Below are positions 11,801-18,615 of a stretch of DNA of 60,440 nucleotides, one piece after another. How positions within the stretch are numbered: the stretch's first letter is position 1; each line of letters starts with the position of its first letter. This DNA is from an uncultured Flavobacteriales bacterium (GTDB lineage Bacteria; Bacteroidota; Bacteroidia; Flavobacteriales_G; Salibacteraceae), in assembly GCA_905181855.1 (NCBI GenBank), contig CAJIZE010000013.1:1-60440 (forward strand), in the 5' to 3' direction. The position numbers and the translations under genes were made by a program. The notes beneath the pieces are model-generated. The model did no database searches, was not told the origin of the DNA, and was given only the letters and a program-made list of their open reading frames with translations.

Positions 11801-13145
11801 TGTTTCAGTATCCTATTCTGAGGATCGAGGAACATTGTTGCCAGGATATAATGAAACAATATTTGGGTTAGGTATGTCGCCAAGTTTTGATGCACCAGGA
11901 GTTGGCTTTATCACAGGACAGCAATCAAGTTTTGGAGGTGATGAGGTGTCGTTTCAAGAGTTTGCAGCAAGTAATGGATGGCTTGTGCAGGAGGAAAATC
12001 TAAACTCGTTCGTTTCCAACACCTATTCTGAAAATTTAAACATTACGGCTAGTTTGGAGCCAATTAAAGATTTGCGCGTTAATTTAACGGCAACCAAGAA
12101 TAGAGGAGTAAACAATCAAGAGTTTTTTAGATGGAATGATTCGCTTGGCGTCTATACTTCAGAAAGTCCAATAACAACTGGGAACTTTACTACTTCATAT
12201 TCAACTTGGCGAACGGCATTTGTTCCAAGTAATGTAAATAAATCGTCAACCTATGATAAGTTCATCGAAAACCGTGCTATCATATCACAAAGGCTAGCAA
12301 AGGGAAACAATAACTCAAATGGCGACCATCAAAACGATGATGGATACCAAGAAGGATATGGGGAAACACAGCAAGATGTTCTGGTTCCTGCTTTTATGGC
12401 TGCTTATTCTGGAGCTCCAGTTGGGCTTGCAAGCTTGTCGCCATTTATTCAAATCCCGAAATTTAATTGGAGAATAACGTACAATGGTTTGTCAAAGATT
12501 CCGGCCTTAAAGCAATACTTTCAAAGTGTTAATTTGAGCCATTCGTACCGAGCAACATTTCAAATGGGAGGTTACAATTCAAACTTAATTTATCAAGAAG
12601 ACAGCGATGGCTGGCCTTTAGTATTTGATTTAAACCAAAACTTCATACCTGAATTTCAATTTAACACGGTTAGTTTTTCAGAGCAATTTAGCCCGCTAAT
12701 TAATTTTGATATGACATGGAAAAATTCATTGATTACAAAGGTTGAATTTGGTAAAAGTAGAATGGTTGCCTTAAATATGAGTAATGCCCAAATTACCGAA
12801 GATAGAAGTAAAGAGTATGTTATTGGATTAGGTTATAAGTTTAAAGATTTGATTCTTCCATTTGAAATTACGCCGGGTAAAAAACTTAAAAGTGATTTAA
12901 AATGTAGAGCCGATTTTTCGATCAGAGACAATAAAACAATCATTAGGAAAATAATTGAAGAGCAGAATCAAGAAACGGCTGGACAATGGGTTTTTACCAT
13001 TAAACTCAGCGCTGATTATCAAATGAGCAAACAAGTAACGGTAAGATTATTCTTTGATAGAGTCGCGAACAGACCAGTGCTGACAAGGTCATTCCCTAAC
13101 TCCAACACCAATGCAGGTATTAGTTTACGCTTTTCTTTATCATAA
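5865..13145 (+). CDS. sprA: T9SS outer-membrane translocon / gliding motility protein SprA (Sov)
   Basis: 2,426 residues, close to characterised SprA proteins (about 2,400). SprA is the giant outer-membrane barrel through which folded T9SS cargo passes; it is also needed for gliding and adhesin delivery. Visible features: an N-terminal signal peptide ending near QQTIAQ, repeated beta-strand patterns throughout, long polar loops, and a terminal strand ending in ISLRFSLS as expected of an outer-membrane barrel. The start is TTG at 5865; it is the only start that keeps the signal peptide, because the next in-frame ATG is about 60 codons later. Assignment rests on size, signal, sequence character and the ruvA neighbour. 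Cargo with type A and type B sorting domains is encoded in the same window. Confidence 0.95.
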   Translation: MKQVAFIYLRVVFVFILILSGQQTIAQNSGSVSDSGEVVLPFPSSDSRNPFGSGSSNKMFLNDPPNIKNESEYNPETGEYQFNKKIGNFDYRPPSSMDFNEYLKYTKEKTVIDYWEEKKAEEKGEESAEGFRPQLQIENKTFDRIFGGNTVDIRPSGSAELRFGIRTSKTENPAIPIKQRSVTTFDFKQNIQVNLIGNIGDKLKITTNYNTQATFSFENNIKLDYTGYEDEILQDIELGNVAMPLQSSLITGSQTLFGIKTKMKFGKLDVTTVISQQQGKKSEIQVKGGAQVKEFEVKTDNYEDNRHFFLGHFFRDLYEEAVATPPMINSGVNISKIEVWVTNTRNATENVRNVVAFQDLGEGNFNDRSDGRKRIYNNNYIQDTDQQQFAGRTQDGSYEANNLYNKISNIVGIRNFVDVTNILSGQEGLDPRLDFTKIELARRLNENEFKFHPQLGYVSLNQELQPNQVLAVAYQYTFRGQVFQVGEFSTDGLGGSDPLIVKMLKSNQLNTRVPLWDLMMKNIYNLGAYQVSQTGFELEVWYLDQNSGVDINFIPEGALDNKPLMTVLGLDKLDMNQKPFADGYFDFIPNINIIPRNGRLIFPILEPFGSSLRNLFIDTEIANKYVFDSLYTRTQADAKVLYPGKNRFTIKGQYESNNSSEIYLNASQIPKGSVVVSAGGQKLVENNDFRVDYLSGRVTILNQALLESGTPITVSLESNELFAIQEKRLLATRFDYKVNDDLALGGTVMRLSERPLTQKVNVGSEPIANTIWGADFNYKTESQFVTSLIDKIPLIDTKQKSTFTFSGEFAQLIPGHSKAIGKEGNSYLDDFEGSQSSIDIRTFVTWNLASTPQLQPNLIEAGTNLGKIDYGFQRAKIAWYVIDPLYFRNNSLTPSHIKDDVDAQSNHYMREVLESEVFPEKDLPPGQPNNIPVFDLSFYPEERGPYNYDASSIDVDGTMIDPKKSWGGVTRRIDQSDFEAANIEFIQFWVMDPFHPDNGVDVGDYPDAVQQIHTGGNLYFNLGNISEDLLNDGLKAFENGLPTDQNIVSDTSQGNFTQWGRVSDGQQLINAFDSDVSTRPFQDVGLDGLRNQEEKLFFGDYLSSLKSKLTNEAYLNFEADPSGDDYNFHRDDDYDRDEVNVLNRYKKFNGQEGNSATNEQSQNINADGYPTSASTLPNAEDINRDNTLDDIESYFQYKVSLTPQDLSPSNIGRNFITDMLEVPVSTKNGEARVIRWYQVKIPLRTRDRQKIGNIADLRSIRFMRIFMTGFEQPITLRFARLELIRGEWRRYAEELDGKPESFANDESTEFTIGAVNIEENSQKEPVNYILPPNINREVNFAGTGLQRLNEQSLALNVCDLGDGNAIATYRSMKMDMINYGNLQLFVHAESADLDQPVLDKDLTFFIRLGSDFNENYYEYEIPLKITPPRQYNELEGDLVWPEENQLNLPLDSLTRKKLVRNALMGDASNSYKLRQRTSFPYKNADGIEVGRIYVVGNPNLNDVKQVMLGVRNPYKKLDNLEDDGLSKCAEVWVNEMRLTDFDDNTGWAAIGRVTSKLADLATVNLAGNISTPGFGSIDKKVSERQRETIQGVDASANVSLGKFFPEKAKISLPMYVGYSRNSITPMFSQIEQDVAFDDALAAEETQADKDALRGSLQTVTTRRSINFTNVRKGRTGNIKPTPIDLSNFSLSYSYSEELKTSFNIERDLKKTYRAGLGYNFSPESKNYKPFSKIAYLRNSEYYRLFRDFNFYLVPQQFSVRTDFNRIYNERQIRNNTPGIRADIPAYYSKNFTWSRMYNVKWDLSRSLKFDFNANNQSLIDEPQGIVNSEVDPDGYEVWKDSVTTSIKNLGTPLTYNHSVNLSYNIPINKVPILDWINSDIRYASTYKWQRAPFAADTMGNTIQNSSKVSINGRFNMTSLYNKVPYFKSVIKKQRMVQRSRGRNQKAARQTKNEKDGVKSKKDKLNILEHGALFMLALKNVSVSYSEDRGTLLPGYNETIFGLGMSPSFDAPGVGFITGQQSSFGGDEVSFQEFAASNGWLVQEENLNSFVSNTYSENLNITASLEPIKDLRVNLTATKNRGVNNQEFFRWNDSLGVYTSESPITTGNFTTSYSTWRTAFVPSNVNKSSTYDKFIENRAIISQRLAKGNNNSNGDHQNDDGYQEGYGETQQDVLVPAFMAAYSGAPVGLASLSPFIQIPKFNWRITYNGLSKIPALKQYFQSVNLSHSYRATFQMGGYNSNLIYQEDSDGWPLVFDLNQNFIPEFQFNTVSFSEQFSPLINFDMTWKNSLITKVEFGKSRMVALNMSNAQITEDRSKEYVIGLGYKFKDLILPFEITPGKKLKSDLKCRADFSIRDNKTIIRKIIEEQNQETAGQWVFTIKLSADYQMSKQVTVRLFFDRVANRPVLTRSFPNSNTNAGISLRFSLS

Positions 13146-13220
13146 TCATTCATTCTTTGACATTATCAACAACCTTAGAAAAGGTAAAAAACTACTTTTA
13201 CAAAAATTGAATAGACTGAT

Positions 13221-15134
13221 TTGAAAAAAGCAGCCCACGTAGTTATTTGGATTTTCTTTATAGTGTTGCCTTTCATTAAGTCAAGCAGTACACTTGATCC
13301 TGTTTTACTGCCTCGATTCATGTTTATTTCATGTACCCTTTTGGCTTTGTTGGGTACATTATTTTTTTCAAAAGAAAAGTTATTATTCCCTAAAATACCT
13401 GTTTATTTTACAGTTGGATTAATAGGATTTGTAGTAGTAAGTTTAGCAGGTTATTTCTATGCCCAAAACCAATACGAAGCGCTGTTCACAGGGAGTAAAT
13501 GGACTGTTTTGGCGCTTTGGTTTATTACGATATTAGCTCTTTTAAAGAGCAATCTCCTTGCTAAAGAAGTACTTGTAAAAGCTATAGCTGTGTCGGGGCT
13601 AATTTTTGCGACACTTAGTTTGCTTCAACTAGCAGGAATTGATATTACCTCAACTTCATCATCAGGAGTAAAAGGAAGTTTAGCGAACAAAAATTTAGCT
13701 GCGTCATTTATGTGTATGGTTTTCCCATTAGGGATGTGGCTATACAAAATCAAAAACAACTGGTTTGGAGTAACTTTAATTATACTTTCTACTGTAGTAA
13801 TTGGGTTTACTGAGTCAAGAACTGCTTATTTAGTTTACATAATTGAAGCTGTTTTAGGGTATTATTTGTTGTTCGTTAATCAACACCAAACAAAGCTAAA
13901 ATGGATTGTTCCAGTTCTATTTGCATTTATATCAGGGATTGCTTTGTTTGCATATTACAAATTGGATGAATCTCATTTTCGGAATTTATATTCCAGTAAT
14001 ACTCTAAAACTAAGAACCAAGCTATGGAGTAACAGCGTTGAAATGGTTAAAGAATACCCGGTTTTAGGGGTTGGTTCAGGTAACTGGAAACTGTATTTTC
14101 CAAAATATGGCTTGGAAACGTTACAAGATGCAGCTCAGCAAGGGTCGGTTAGTTATGTAAGGCCACACAACGACTATTTTTGGATTGTAACCGAGAATGG
14201 GTTGGTCGGTTTTGCCTTATTTCTGATTTGGTTTATATCAGTTGGTTGGATAGGTCTAAAGCGCTTAAAAAAGAACGACAATGAAGTAAATAATTTCGTT
14301 TTTATCGGCTGGTTGGGTTATGCCTTGTCAGGACTTTTAGATTTTCCTTCAGAACGGATTACTCACTTAGCTTTGATGTTTGCTTTTTCAGCTATTATAA
14401 TGGTAGAGAAAAGAGATTCTGTAAACATCAACAAACTTGGCTTAGGTGGTGTGGGGCTTTTGATAGTGCTTTTTATGCAGGTTATTTTTGGCAGAATAGA
14501 AGGAGAAAAGTATTCGAGAGAGCAGCAATATGTTTACATGTCTAGAGACTCTAAAAAGCTCTTAACATTTGTTAAAAGACCAAATCCTGGCTTTTACAAT
14601 TTAGATCCTACTGTAGTTCCAATAGACTTTTTTAAGGCAATGGGATATGCATCTTCTAATAATTTTGTGGAGGCTATTAAGTATTTCAAGTTGGCGCTGG
14701 AAGCTCATCCAAATCATATGCTAACGCACAATAATTTAGGAACAATATACCGCAACAACAAGCAGTATGATGAAGCAATAAAGCACTTTAAAGCCGCTTC
14801 AGCAATTTCACCTGGTTATATAAGGGCTAAGTACAATTTGGTTGATGCATATGTTCAGAAAAAGGATTTCAAGAGTGCTGTAAAAACGTTTAATGATATT
14901 GAAAATAGAATTACAGAGCAAGATTATAAATACATTAAAAAAGTACTACTCAAGGGTATCTTAAGCTATTTGCTAGATAAACACCCTGAGCTATATAAGG
15001 ACCAGGCTTACGTTCGATTCGTGAAAAACTATAAAAAATTCGAGACCATGTACGACCAATGCGTAGAGAAGGATTATTGGATACTGCAACGAGCTCTTCC
15101 ATTCAAAGCTGATAGTTTAGGCAATAAGCTATAA
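13221..15134 (+). CDS. O-antigen ligase-like polytopic membrane protein with C-terminal TPR repeats
   Basis: 637 residues. Roughly ten to twelve hydrophobic segments fill the first ~430 residues. The Wzy_C/O-antigen-ligase signature is visible in the periplasmic loop and next helix: GVGSGNWKLYFPKYG, then VRPHNDYFWIVTENGLVGF. Residues ~470-570 carry two to three tetratricopeptide repeats (AIKYFKLALEAHPNH; HNNLGTIYRNNKQYDEAI; AKYNLVDAYVQKKDF). Established: this superfamily transfers or polymerises lipid-linked glycans at the periplasmic face of the inner membrane. The start is TTG, chosen because it opens directly on a membrane segment. It sits between sprA and gcvH, with a decayed T9SS tail just behind it, so it may have been inserted into an otherwise conserved string. 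Whether it acts as ligase, polymerase or protein O-glycosyltransferase cannot be told. Confidence 0.8.
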   Translation: MKKAAHVVIWIFFIVLPFIKSSSTLDPVLLPRFMFISCTLLALLGTLFFSKEKLLFPKIPVYFTVGLIGFVVVSLAGYFYAQNQYEALFTGSKWTVLALWFITILALLKSNLLAKEVLVKAIAVSGLIFATLSLLQLAGIDITSTSSSGVKGSLANKNLAASFMCMVFPLGMWLYKIKNNWFGVTLIILSTVVIGFTESRTAYLVYIIEAVLGYYLLFVNQHQTKLKWIVPVLFAFISGIALFAYYKLDESHFRNLYSSNTLKLRTKLWSNSVEMVKEYPVLGVGSGNWKLYFPKYGLETLQDAAQQGSVSYVRPHNDYFWIVTENGLVGFALFLIWFISVGWIGLKRLKKNDNEVNNFVFIGWLGYALSGLLDFPSERITHLALMFAFSAIIMVEKRDSVNINKLGLGGVGLLIVLFMQVIFGRIEGEKYSREQQYVYMSRDSKKLLTFVKRPNPGFYNLDPTVVPIDFFKAMGYASSNNFVEAIKYFKLALEAHPNHMLTHNNLGTIYRNNKQYDEAIKHFKAASAISPGYIRAKYNLVDAYVQKKDFKSAVKTFNDIENRITEQDYKYIKKVLLKGILSYLLDKHPELYKDQAYVRFVKNYKKFETMYDQCVEKDYWILQRALPFKADSLGNKL

Positions 15135-15336
15135 TAATAACAATGGTTGCATTAATCCAATCAATTTTAATAACCTTAAAGGCATTGTTATTGTTTATGA
15201 CTTGGGTGGTAAGCTAGTTACTTCTCAAAACTTAAGCAACAATATGACTCAAATCAATTTGCCGAGAATTGGAATGTATATTGTTTCCGTTAATGCTGAA
15301 AGTAAAATATTTACAGAAAGATTAGTCTTGAAATAA
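15135..15336 (+). pseudogene. Orphan fragment of a T9SS type A sorting domain
   Basis: The frame reads from codons just after the upstream stop through NFNNLKGIVIVYDLGGKLV, a polar turn, then LPRIGMYIVSVNAESK and a basic RLVLK end before TAA at 15334-15336. This is the second half of a type A sorting domain. There is no in-frame ATG, signal peptide, passenger domain or YPNP box, so it is the tail of a deleted cargo gene. A good terminator follows, presumably inherited from that gene. Confidence 0.75.
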
Positions 15337-15360
15337 GATAATTATCTATCAATTTTTAAA

Positions 15361-15388
15361 AGCCGCAAGATTTCTTGCGGCTTTTTTT
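15361..15388 (+). terminator. Rho-independent terminator ahead of gcvH
   Basis: Perfect nine-pair stem AGCCGCAAG / CTTGCGGCT with a four-base loop, followed by seven T residues. It isolates gcvH from transcripts coming from the sprA side. Confidence 0.9.
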
Positions 15389-15409
15389 ATTTTTACCCAA
15401 ATTTAAATT

Positions 15410-15784
15410 ATGAATATACCCGTAGAATTAAAATACACCAAAGATCACGAGTGGGTTAAAATAGAAGGAACAATTGCAACTATTGGTATTACTGATTATG
15501 CCCAAGGCGAATTAGGTGATGTAGTATATGTAGAAATTGAAACATTAGACGAGACTTTGGATAACGAAGAGGTTTTTGGAACTATCGAAGCAGTAAAAAC
15601 TGTATCCGACTTATTTATGCCTGTTTCAGGAAAGGTAATCGAGGTAAATGAAAGCATTGAGGGTTCTCCAGAATCAATAAATCAAGATCCTTACGGTAAA
15701 TGGTTGATAAAGGTTGAAATGTCAAACGAAGTTGATTCATCTAGTTTGCTCTCAGCTCAAGAATATGAAGACTTAATTGCTTAA
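15410..15784 (+). CDS. gcvH: Glycine cleavage system H protein
   Basis: 124 residues, the normal size. This cytosolic lipoyl carrier shuttles the aminomethyl group between the P, T and L proteins of glycine cleavage. The lipoylation site is visible at Lys63 in the motif TIEAVKTVSD, flanked by the hammerhead fold sequence (ITDYAQGELGDVVYVE before, PVSGKVIEVN after). It begins 22 bases after a terminator. Its last codons overlap the start of the VanZ-like gene by eight bases. Confidence 0.97.
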   Translation: MNIPVELKYTKDHEWVKIEGTIATIGITDYAQGELGDVVYVEIETLDETLDNEEVFGTIEAVKTVSDLFMPVSGKVIEVNESIEGSPESINQDPYGKWLIKVEMSNEVDSSSLLSAQEYEDLIA

Positions 15785-16145
15785 GAATAAGTTTTTAAGA
15801 ACTATTTGGCCCACACTGCTGTGGGCTTTTTTTATTTTGAGTGCTAGTGTTTTGACTACACCTAAAGTTGATGGAGTAAAATTATTCCCTCATGTGGATA
15901 AATTAGTTCATTTTATTCTTTATGGGATATTAACTTTTCTAATGATTCTCTATCGGAAAGAAAAATTCATTGAAGAGTCAAAGTTAATTTTGTTAATTGC
16001 TTTTTCGTGGGGATTTACAATCGAATTACTTCAACATTATTGCACAATAAACCGGCAATTTGAGTTGCTTGATTTAGGAGCGAATTTTTTAGGAATAATA
16101 TTTGTTAAGTTGCTGCTGAGTAGAATTAAAATTAATTTAACCTGA
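15777..16145 (+). CDS. VanZ-like small integral membrane protein
   Basis: 122 residues with about four hydrophobic segments. It matches the VanZ-like family by its opening TIWPTLLWAFFIL, the central HVDKLVHFILYGIL and the C-terminal DLGANFLGI signature. Family members occur widely in bacteria; the namesake raises teicoplanin resistance, and most homologues have no assigned role. The TTG start overlaps the end of gcvH; later starts would remove the first membrane segment. Odd feature: codons 11-19 also form a strong terminator hairpin (separate entry), so full expression should require read-through. gcvH, vanZ-like and tonB in this order is common in Bacteroidota. Confidence 0.82.
   Translation: MLKNKFLRTIWPTLLWAFFILSASVLTTPKVDGVKLFPHVDKLVHFILYGILTFLMILYRKEKFIEESKLILLIAFSWGFTIELLQHYCTINRQFELLDLGANFLGIIFVKLLLSRIKINLT
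15809..15833 (+). terminator. Terminator-like hairpin after gcvH, inside the VanZ-like reading frame
   Basis: Perfect seven-pair stem GCCCACA (15809-15815) / TGTGGGC (15820-15826), four-base loop CTGC, then seven T residues (15827-15833). It starts 25 bases after the gcvH stop codon, the standard distance for an intrinsic terminator, yet lies within codons 11-19 of the downstream gene. Confidence 0.7.
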
Positions 16146-16208
16146 TTCTTTAAATCATTTTTAATTTTTTCAATTAAATCAATTATTTTAGCACTAATTC
16201 TAGAGATT

Positions 16209-16877
16209 ATGGATTTAAAGAAAAACCCAGAAGTAAACGTTGAAAAGAAGAAACATCTTCTTTTTCAAGTTGGTTTGGTTACAGCACTAGCTGTCATTTT
16301 GATAGCATTCGAATGGAAAACCTTTGACAGAAGCGTTTCATCGTTAGGTCAATTGCAAGTTGAACTTGAAGAGGAAGAGTTAATACCAATTACTCAGCAA
16401 GAGCCACCACCACCACCACCACCACCACCACAAACTACTATAATCGAAATTGTGGAAGATGATGTGGAACTTGAAGAGGAGTTGGAAATAATGGAAACTG
16501 AGATAGATGAAGATACTGAGATTGAAATTGTTGAGATTGCAGAGGAAGTTTATGAAGAGCCTGAAATATTTACAATCGTTGAGCAAATGCCTAGCTTTCC
16601 AGGTGGCGAAGCGAAATTGTTTCAATATTTAGGTGAAAACATGAAATACCCAGCGATGGCTAGGGATGCCGGTATAACCGGCGTAGTTTATGTAACTTTT
16701 GTTGTAAAAGAAGATGGTAAAATCGATGGTGTAAGAATTCTGAGAGGAGTAGGAGGCGGATGTGACGAGGAAGCTATTCGGGTGGTGAAGAGCATGCCAA
16801 GATGGACTCCTGGTAAACAAAGAGGCAAATCAGTACGTGTACAATACAATTTACCAATAAGATTTGTATTGAACTAA
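16209..16877 (+). CDS. TonB-type energy transducer
   Basis: 222 residues. One N-terminal membrane anchor (~residues 19-35, LLFQVGLVTALAVILIAFEW), then an acidic and proline-rich periplasmic linker with nine consecutive prolines (encoded by nine CCA codons, 16404-16430), then a C-terminal TonB domain from ~residue 125 (MPSFPGGEAKLFQYL; YPAMARDAGITGVVYVTFVV; EEAIRVVKSMPRWTPGKQ). Established: such proteins couple ExbBD proton-motive force to outer-membrane receptors; the PGGEA-containing form is the usual Bacteroidota type. No exbB or exbD is in the window. A decayed duplicate follows downstream. Confidence 0.92.
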   Translation: MDLKKNPEVNVEKKKHLLFQVGLVTALAVILIAFEWKTFDRSVSSLGQLQVELEEEELIPITQQEPPPPPPPPPQTTIIEIVEDDVELEEELEIMETEIDEDTEIEIVEIAEEVYEEPEIFTIVEQMPSFPGGEAKLFQYLGENMKYPAMARDAGITGVVYVTFVVKEDGKIDGVRILRGVGGGCDEEAIRVVKSMPRWTPGKQRGKSVRVQYNLPIRFVLN

Positions 16878-16901
16878 TAGAAACCATGCTAGAAAATTTA
16901 A

Positions 16902-16930
16902 ATGCTGCAATTAATTGCGGCATTTTTTTT
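16902..16930 (+). terminator. Rho-independent terminator of the tonB-type gene
   Basis: Nine-pair stem ATGCTGCAA (16902-16910) / TTGCGGCAT (16915-16923) with one G-T pair, four-base loop and an eight-T run, 25 bases after the stop codon. Confidence 0.88.
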
Positions 16931-16994
16931 GCTCTGACCTTTCGGAATCTTAAACTCTGATTTTATAAGCTGAGCCAAAAAAACTTTCGCATAA

Positions 16995-17332
16995 AAAGAT
17001 AAATCATTCCTTTTTAATATTGGAATGGCCACCTCAATCTCAATTAGCTTGTTGGTTTTTGAATGGCAAACTGAAAAAAAGGAGCTCCAATTGGATGATG
17101 ATAACTTTTTAGAAATAGACTTTGAAGAAGCGATTCCCATAACTAAAGCTGTTGAAATTAAACCTAAGTTAAAGCTAAATTTAGGACCACTGGTTTTAAC
17201 CGTAGTTTTGGATTAGAACAAGAAGCCATCCGGGTTATAAAACTAATGCCGAAATGGACACCAGCTCAACAAGGTTTAAGAAAAGTAAAAGTACGAGTTA
17301 ACTTACTGGTGTCGTATTCTATGACACGTTAA
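16995..17332 (+). pseudogene. Decayed duplicate of the tonB-type gene
   Basis: Codons around 17000-17080 align with the membrane anchor of the intact neighbour (FLFNIGMATSISISLLVFEW against LLFQVGLVTALAVILIAFEW), followed by an acidic stretch and EEAIPIT, matching the neighbour's EEELIPIT. After a loss of most of the linker and the first half of the TonB domain, and a frame change, bases 17192-17332 encode the domain's end (LEQEAIRVIKLMPKWTPAQQ). An upstream in-frame TAA and the internal shift mean no full protein can be made. The last bases overlap the cysN stop codon on the other strand. Confidence 0.85.
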
Positions 17333-18606
17333 ATTATCATTCCTGCACCTACAGTTGCATTTGTAGCTTCATCAATAAAAATAATACTACCTGTAATTCT
17401 ATTTCGGTTGTATTTGTCAAAGAACAATGGTTGAGTGGTACGAATTTTTATTCTACCGATATCATTCATTTTTATCTCTTTGTCTTCTTGGTCCCGGTGC
17501 AACGTGTTAATGTTTATTCTGTAAACTACTTCTTTAATAATACAACGAGCATCGCGCGAAGTGTGTTTTACAGCATATTTACCATTTGACTTAAGTGATG
17601 TTTTGTTCAACCAACAAATCATAACATCTATATCTTGGCTTACTTCAGGAACATTATTCTCACGAACAATCATATCGCCGCGACTAATATCAATATCATC
17701 TTCCAGAGTCATGGTTACACTCATAGGTGGAAAAGCTTCTTCGATTGGCCCTGTTAGTGTATCGATTGATTTAACCTTTGAGCTAAAGCCTGAAGGAAGC
17801 ACTTTCACATCATCGCCTGGTTTGAAAACTCCACCAGCAACTCTACCGGCGTAACCTCTGTAATCATGGAATTCATCTTTTTGAGGACGAATTACATATT
17901 GTATAGGGAATCGACAATCAAGGTGGTTTTCATCACTTGCGATATGGATGGTTTCTAAAAGGTACATCAAAGTTGGTCCTTGATACCAATCCATGTTTTT
18001 AGATCTATCAACCACATTATCACCGTTTAAAGCACTAATTGGTAAATACCTTATGTCTTGTGTGTTTAATTTAGATGTAAACGCATCTAAATCATCTTTA
18101 ATTTTCTGATAAACTTTCTCATCGTAATCAACGAGATCCATTTTATTGATACAAAAAATAATGTGCGGTATTTGTAACAACGAAGCAATGAAAGAATGAC
18201 GACAGGTTTGTTCAACCATTCCATGTCTAGCATCTACCAAAATAAGAGCTAGGTTAGCACTAGATGCACCAGTAACCATATTTCTGGTATATTCAATATG
18301 ACCTGGAGTATCGGCAATTATGAATTTTCTTTTTGGTGTCGCAAAGTATCTGTAAGCAACATCAATCGTTATTCCTTGTTCTCTTTCGGCCTTTAGTCCA
18401 TCGGTTAACAAAGCAAGATTTATACCCTCTTCACCTCGTCTCTCGCTTATTTTAGTAATATTTTCTAGCTGATCCTGGAAAATAGATTTGCTATCGTACA
18501 ACAATCTTCCAATTAATGTACTTTTTCCATCATCAACACTTCCTGCAGTTGTAAAGCGTAACAGTTCCATGTTTAAATATCCTTCGTGGTCGTAATTTTT
18601 TTCCAT
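17329..18606 (-). CDS. cysN: Sulfate adenylyltransferase subunit 1 (GTPase)
   Basis: 425 residues. With CysD it forms ATP sulfurylase, converting sulfate and ATP to adenosine phosphosulfate, driven by GTP hydrolysis. GTPase motifs are visible: P-loop GSVDDGKST (residues 22-30), DTPGH (G3) and NKMD (G4), followed by two EF-Tu-like beta-barrel domains. The length is that of a stand-alone CysN without a fused CysC, which fits the separate cysC gene upstream. It begins nine bases after cysD. Its stop overlaps the decayed tonB copy on the opposite strand. Confidence 0.96.
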   Translation of the reverse strand: MEKNYDHEGYLNMELLRFTTAGSVDDGKSTLIGRLLYDSKSIFQDQLENITKISERRGEEGINLALLTDGLKAEREQGITIDVAYRYFATPKRKFIIADTPGHIEYTRNMVTGASSANLALILVDARHGMVEQTCRHSFIASLLQIPHIIFCINKMDLVDYDEKVYQKIKDDLDAFTSKLNTQDIRYLPISALNGDNVVDRSKNMDWYQGPTLMYLLETIHIASDENHLDCRFPIQYVIRPQKDEFHDYRGYAGRVAGGVFKPGDDVKVLPSGFSSKVKSIDTLTGPIEEAFPPMSVTMTLEDDIDISRGDMIVRENNVPEVSQDIDVMICWLNKTSLKSNGKYAVKHTSRDARCIIKEVVYRININTLHRDQEDKEIKMNDIGRIKIRTTQPLFFDKYNRNRITGSIIFIDEATNATVGAGMII

Positions 18607-18615
18607 GATAATAGC

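Noticed and set aside
16404-16430. (CCA)9 tandem repeat as a possible microsatellite or phase-variable tract
   Set aside because: It is a trinucleotide repeat in frame, so length changes would only alter the proline count; explained by the periplasmic linker of the transducer.
16380-16625. Minus-strand open frame with a run of tryptophans
   Set aside because: It is the complement of the nine CCA proline codons in the tonB-type linker; low-complexity shadow, not a gene.
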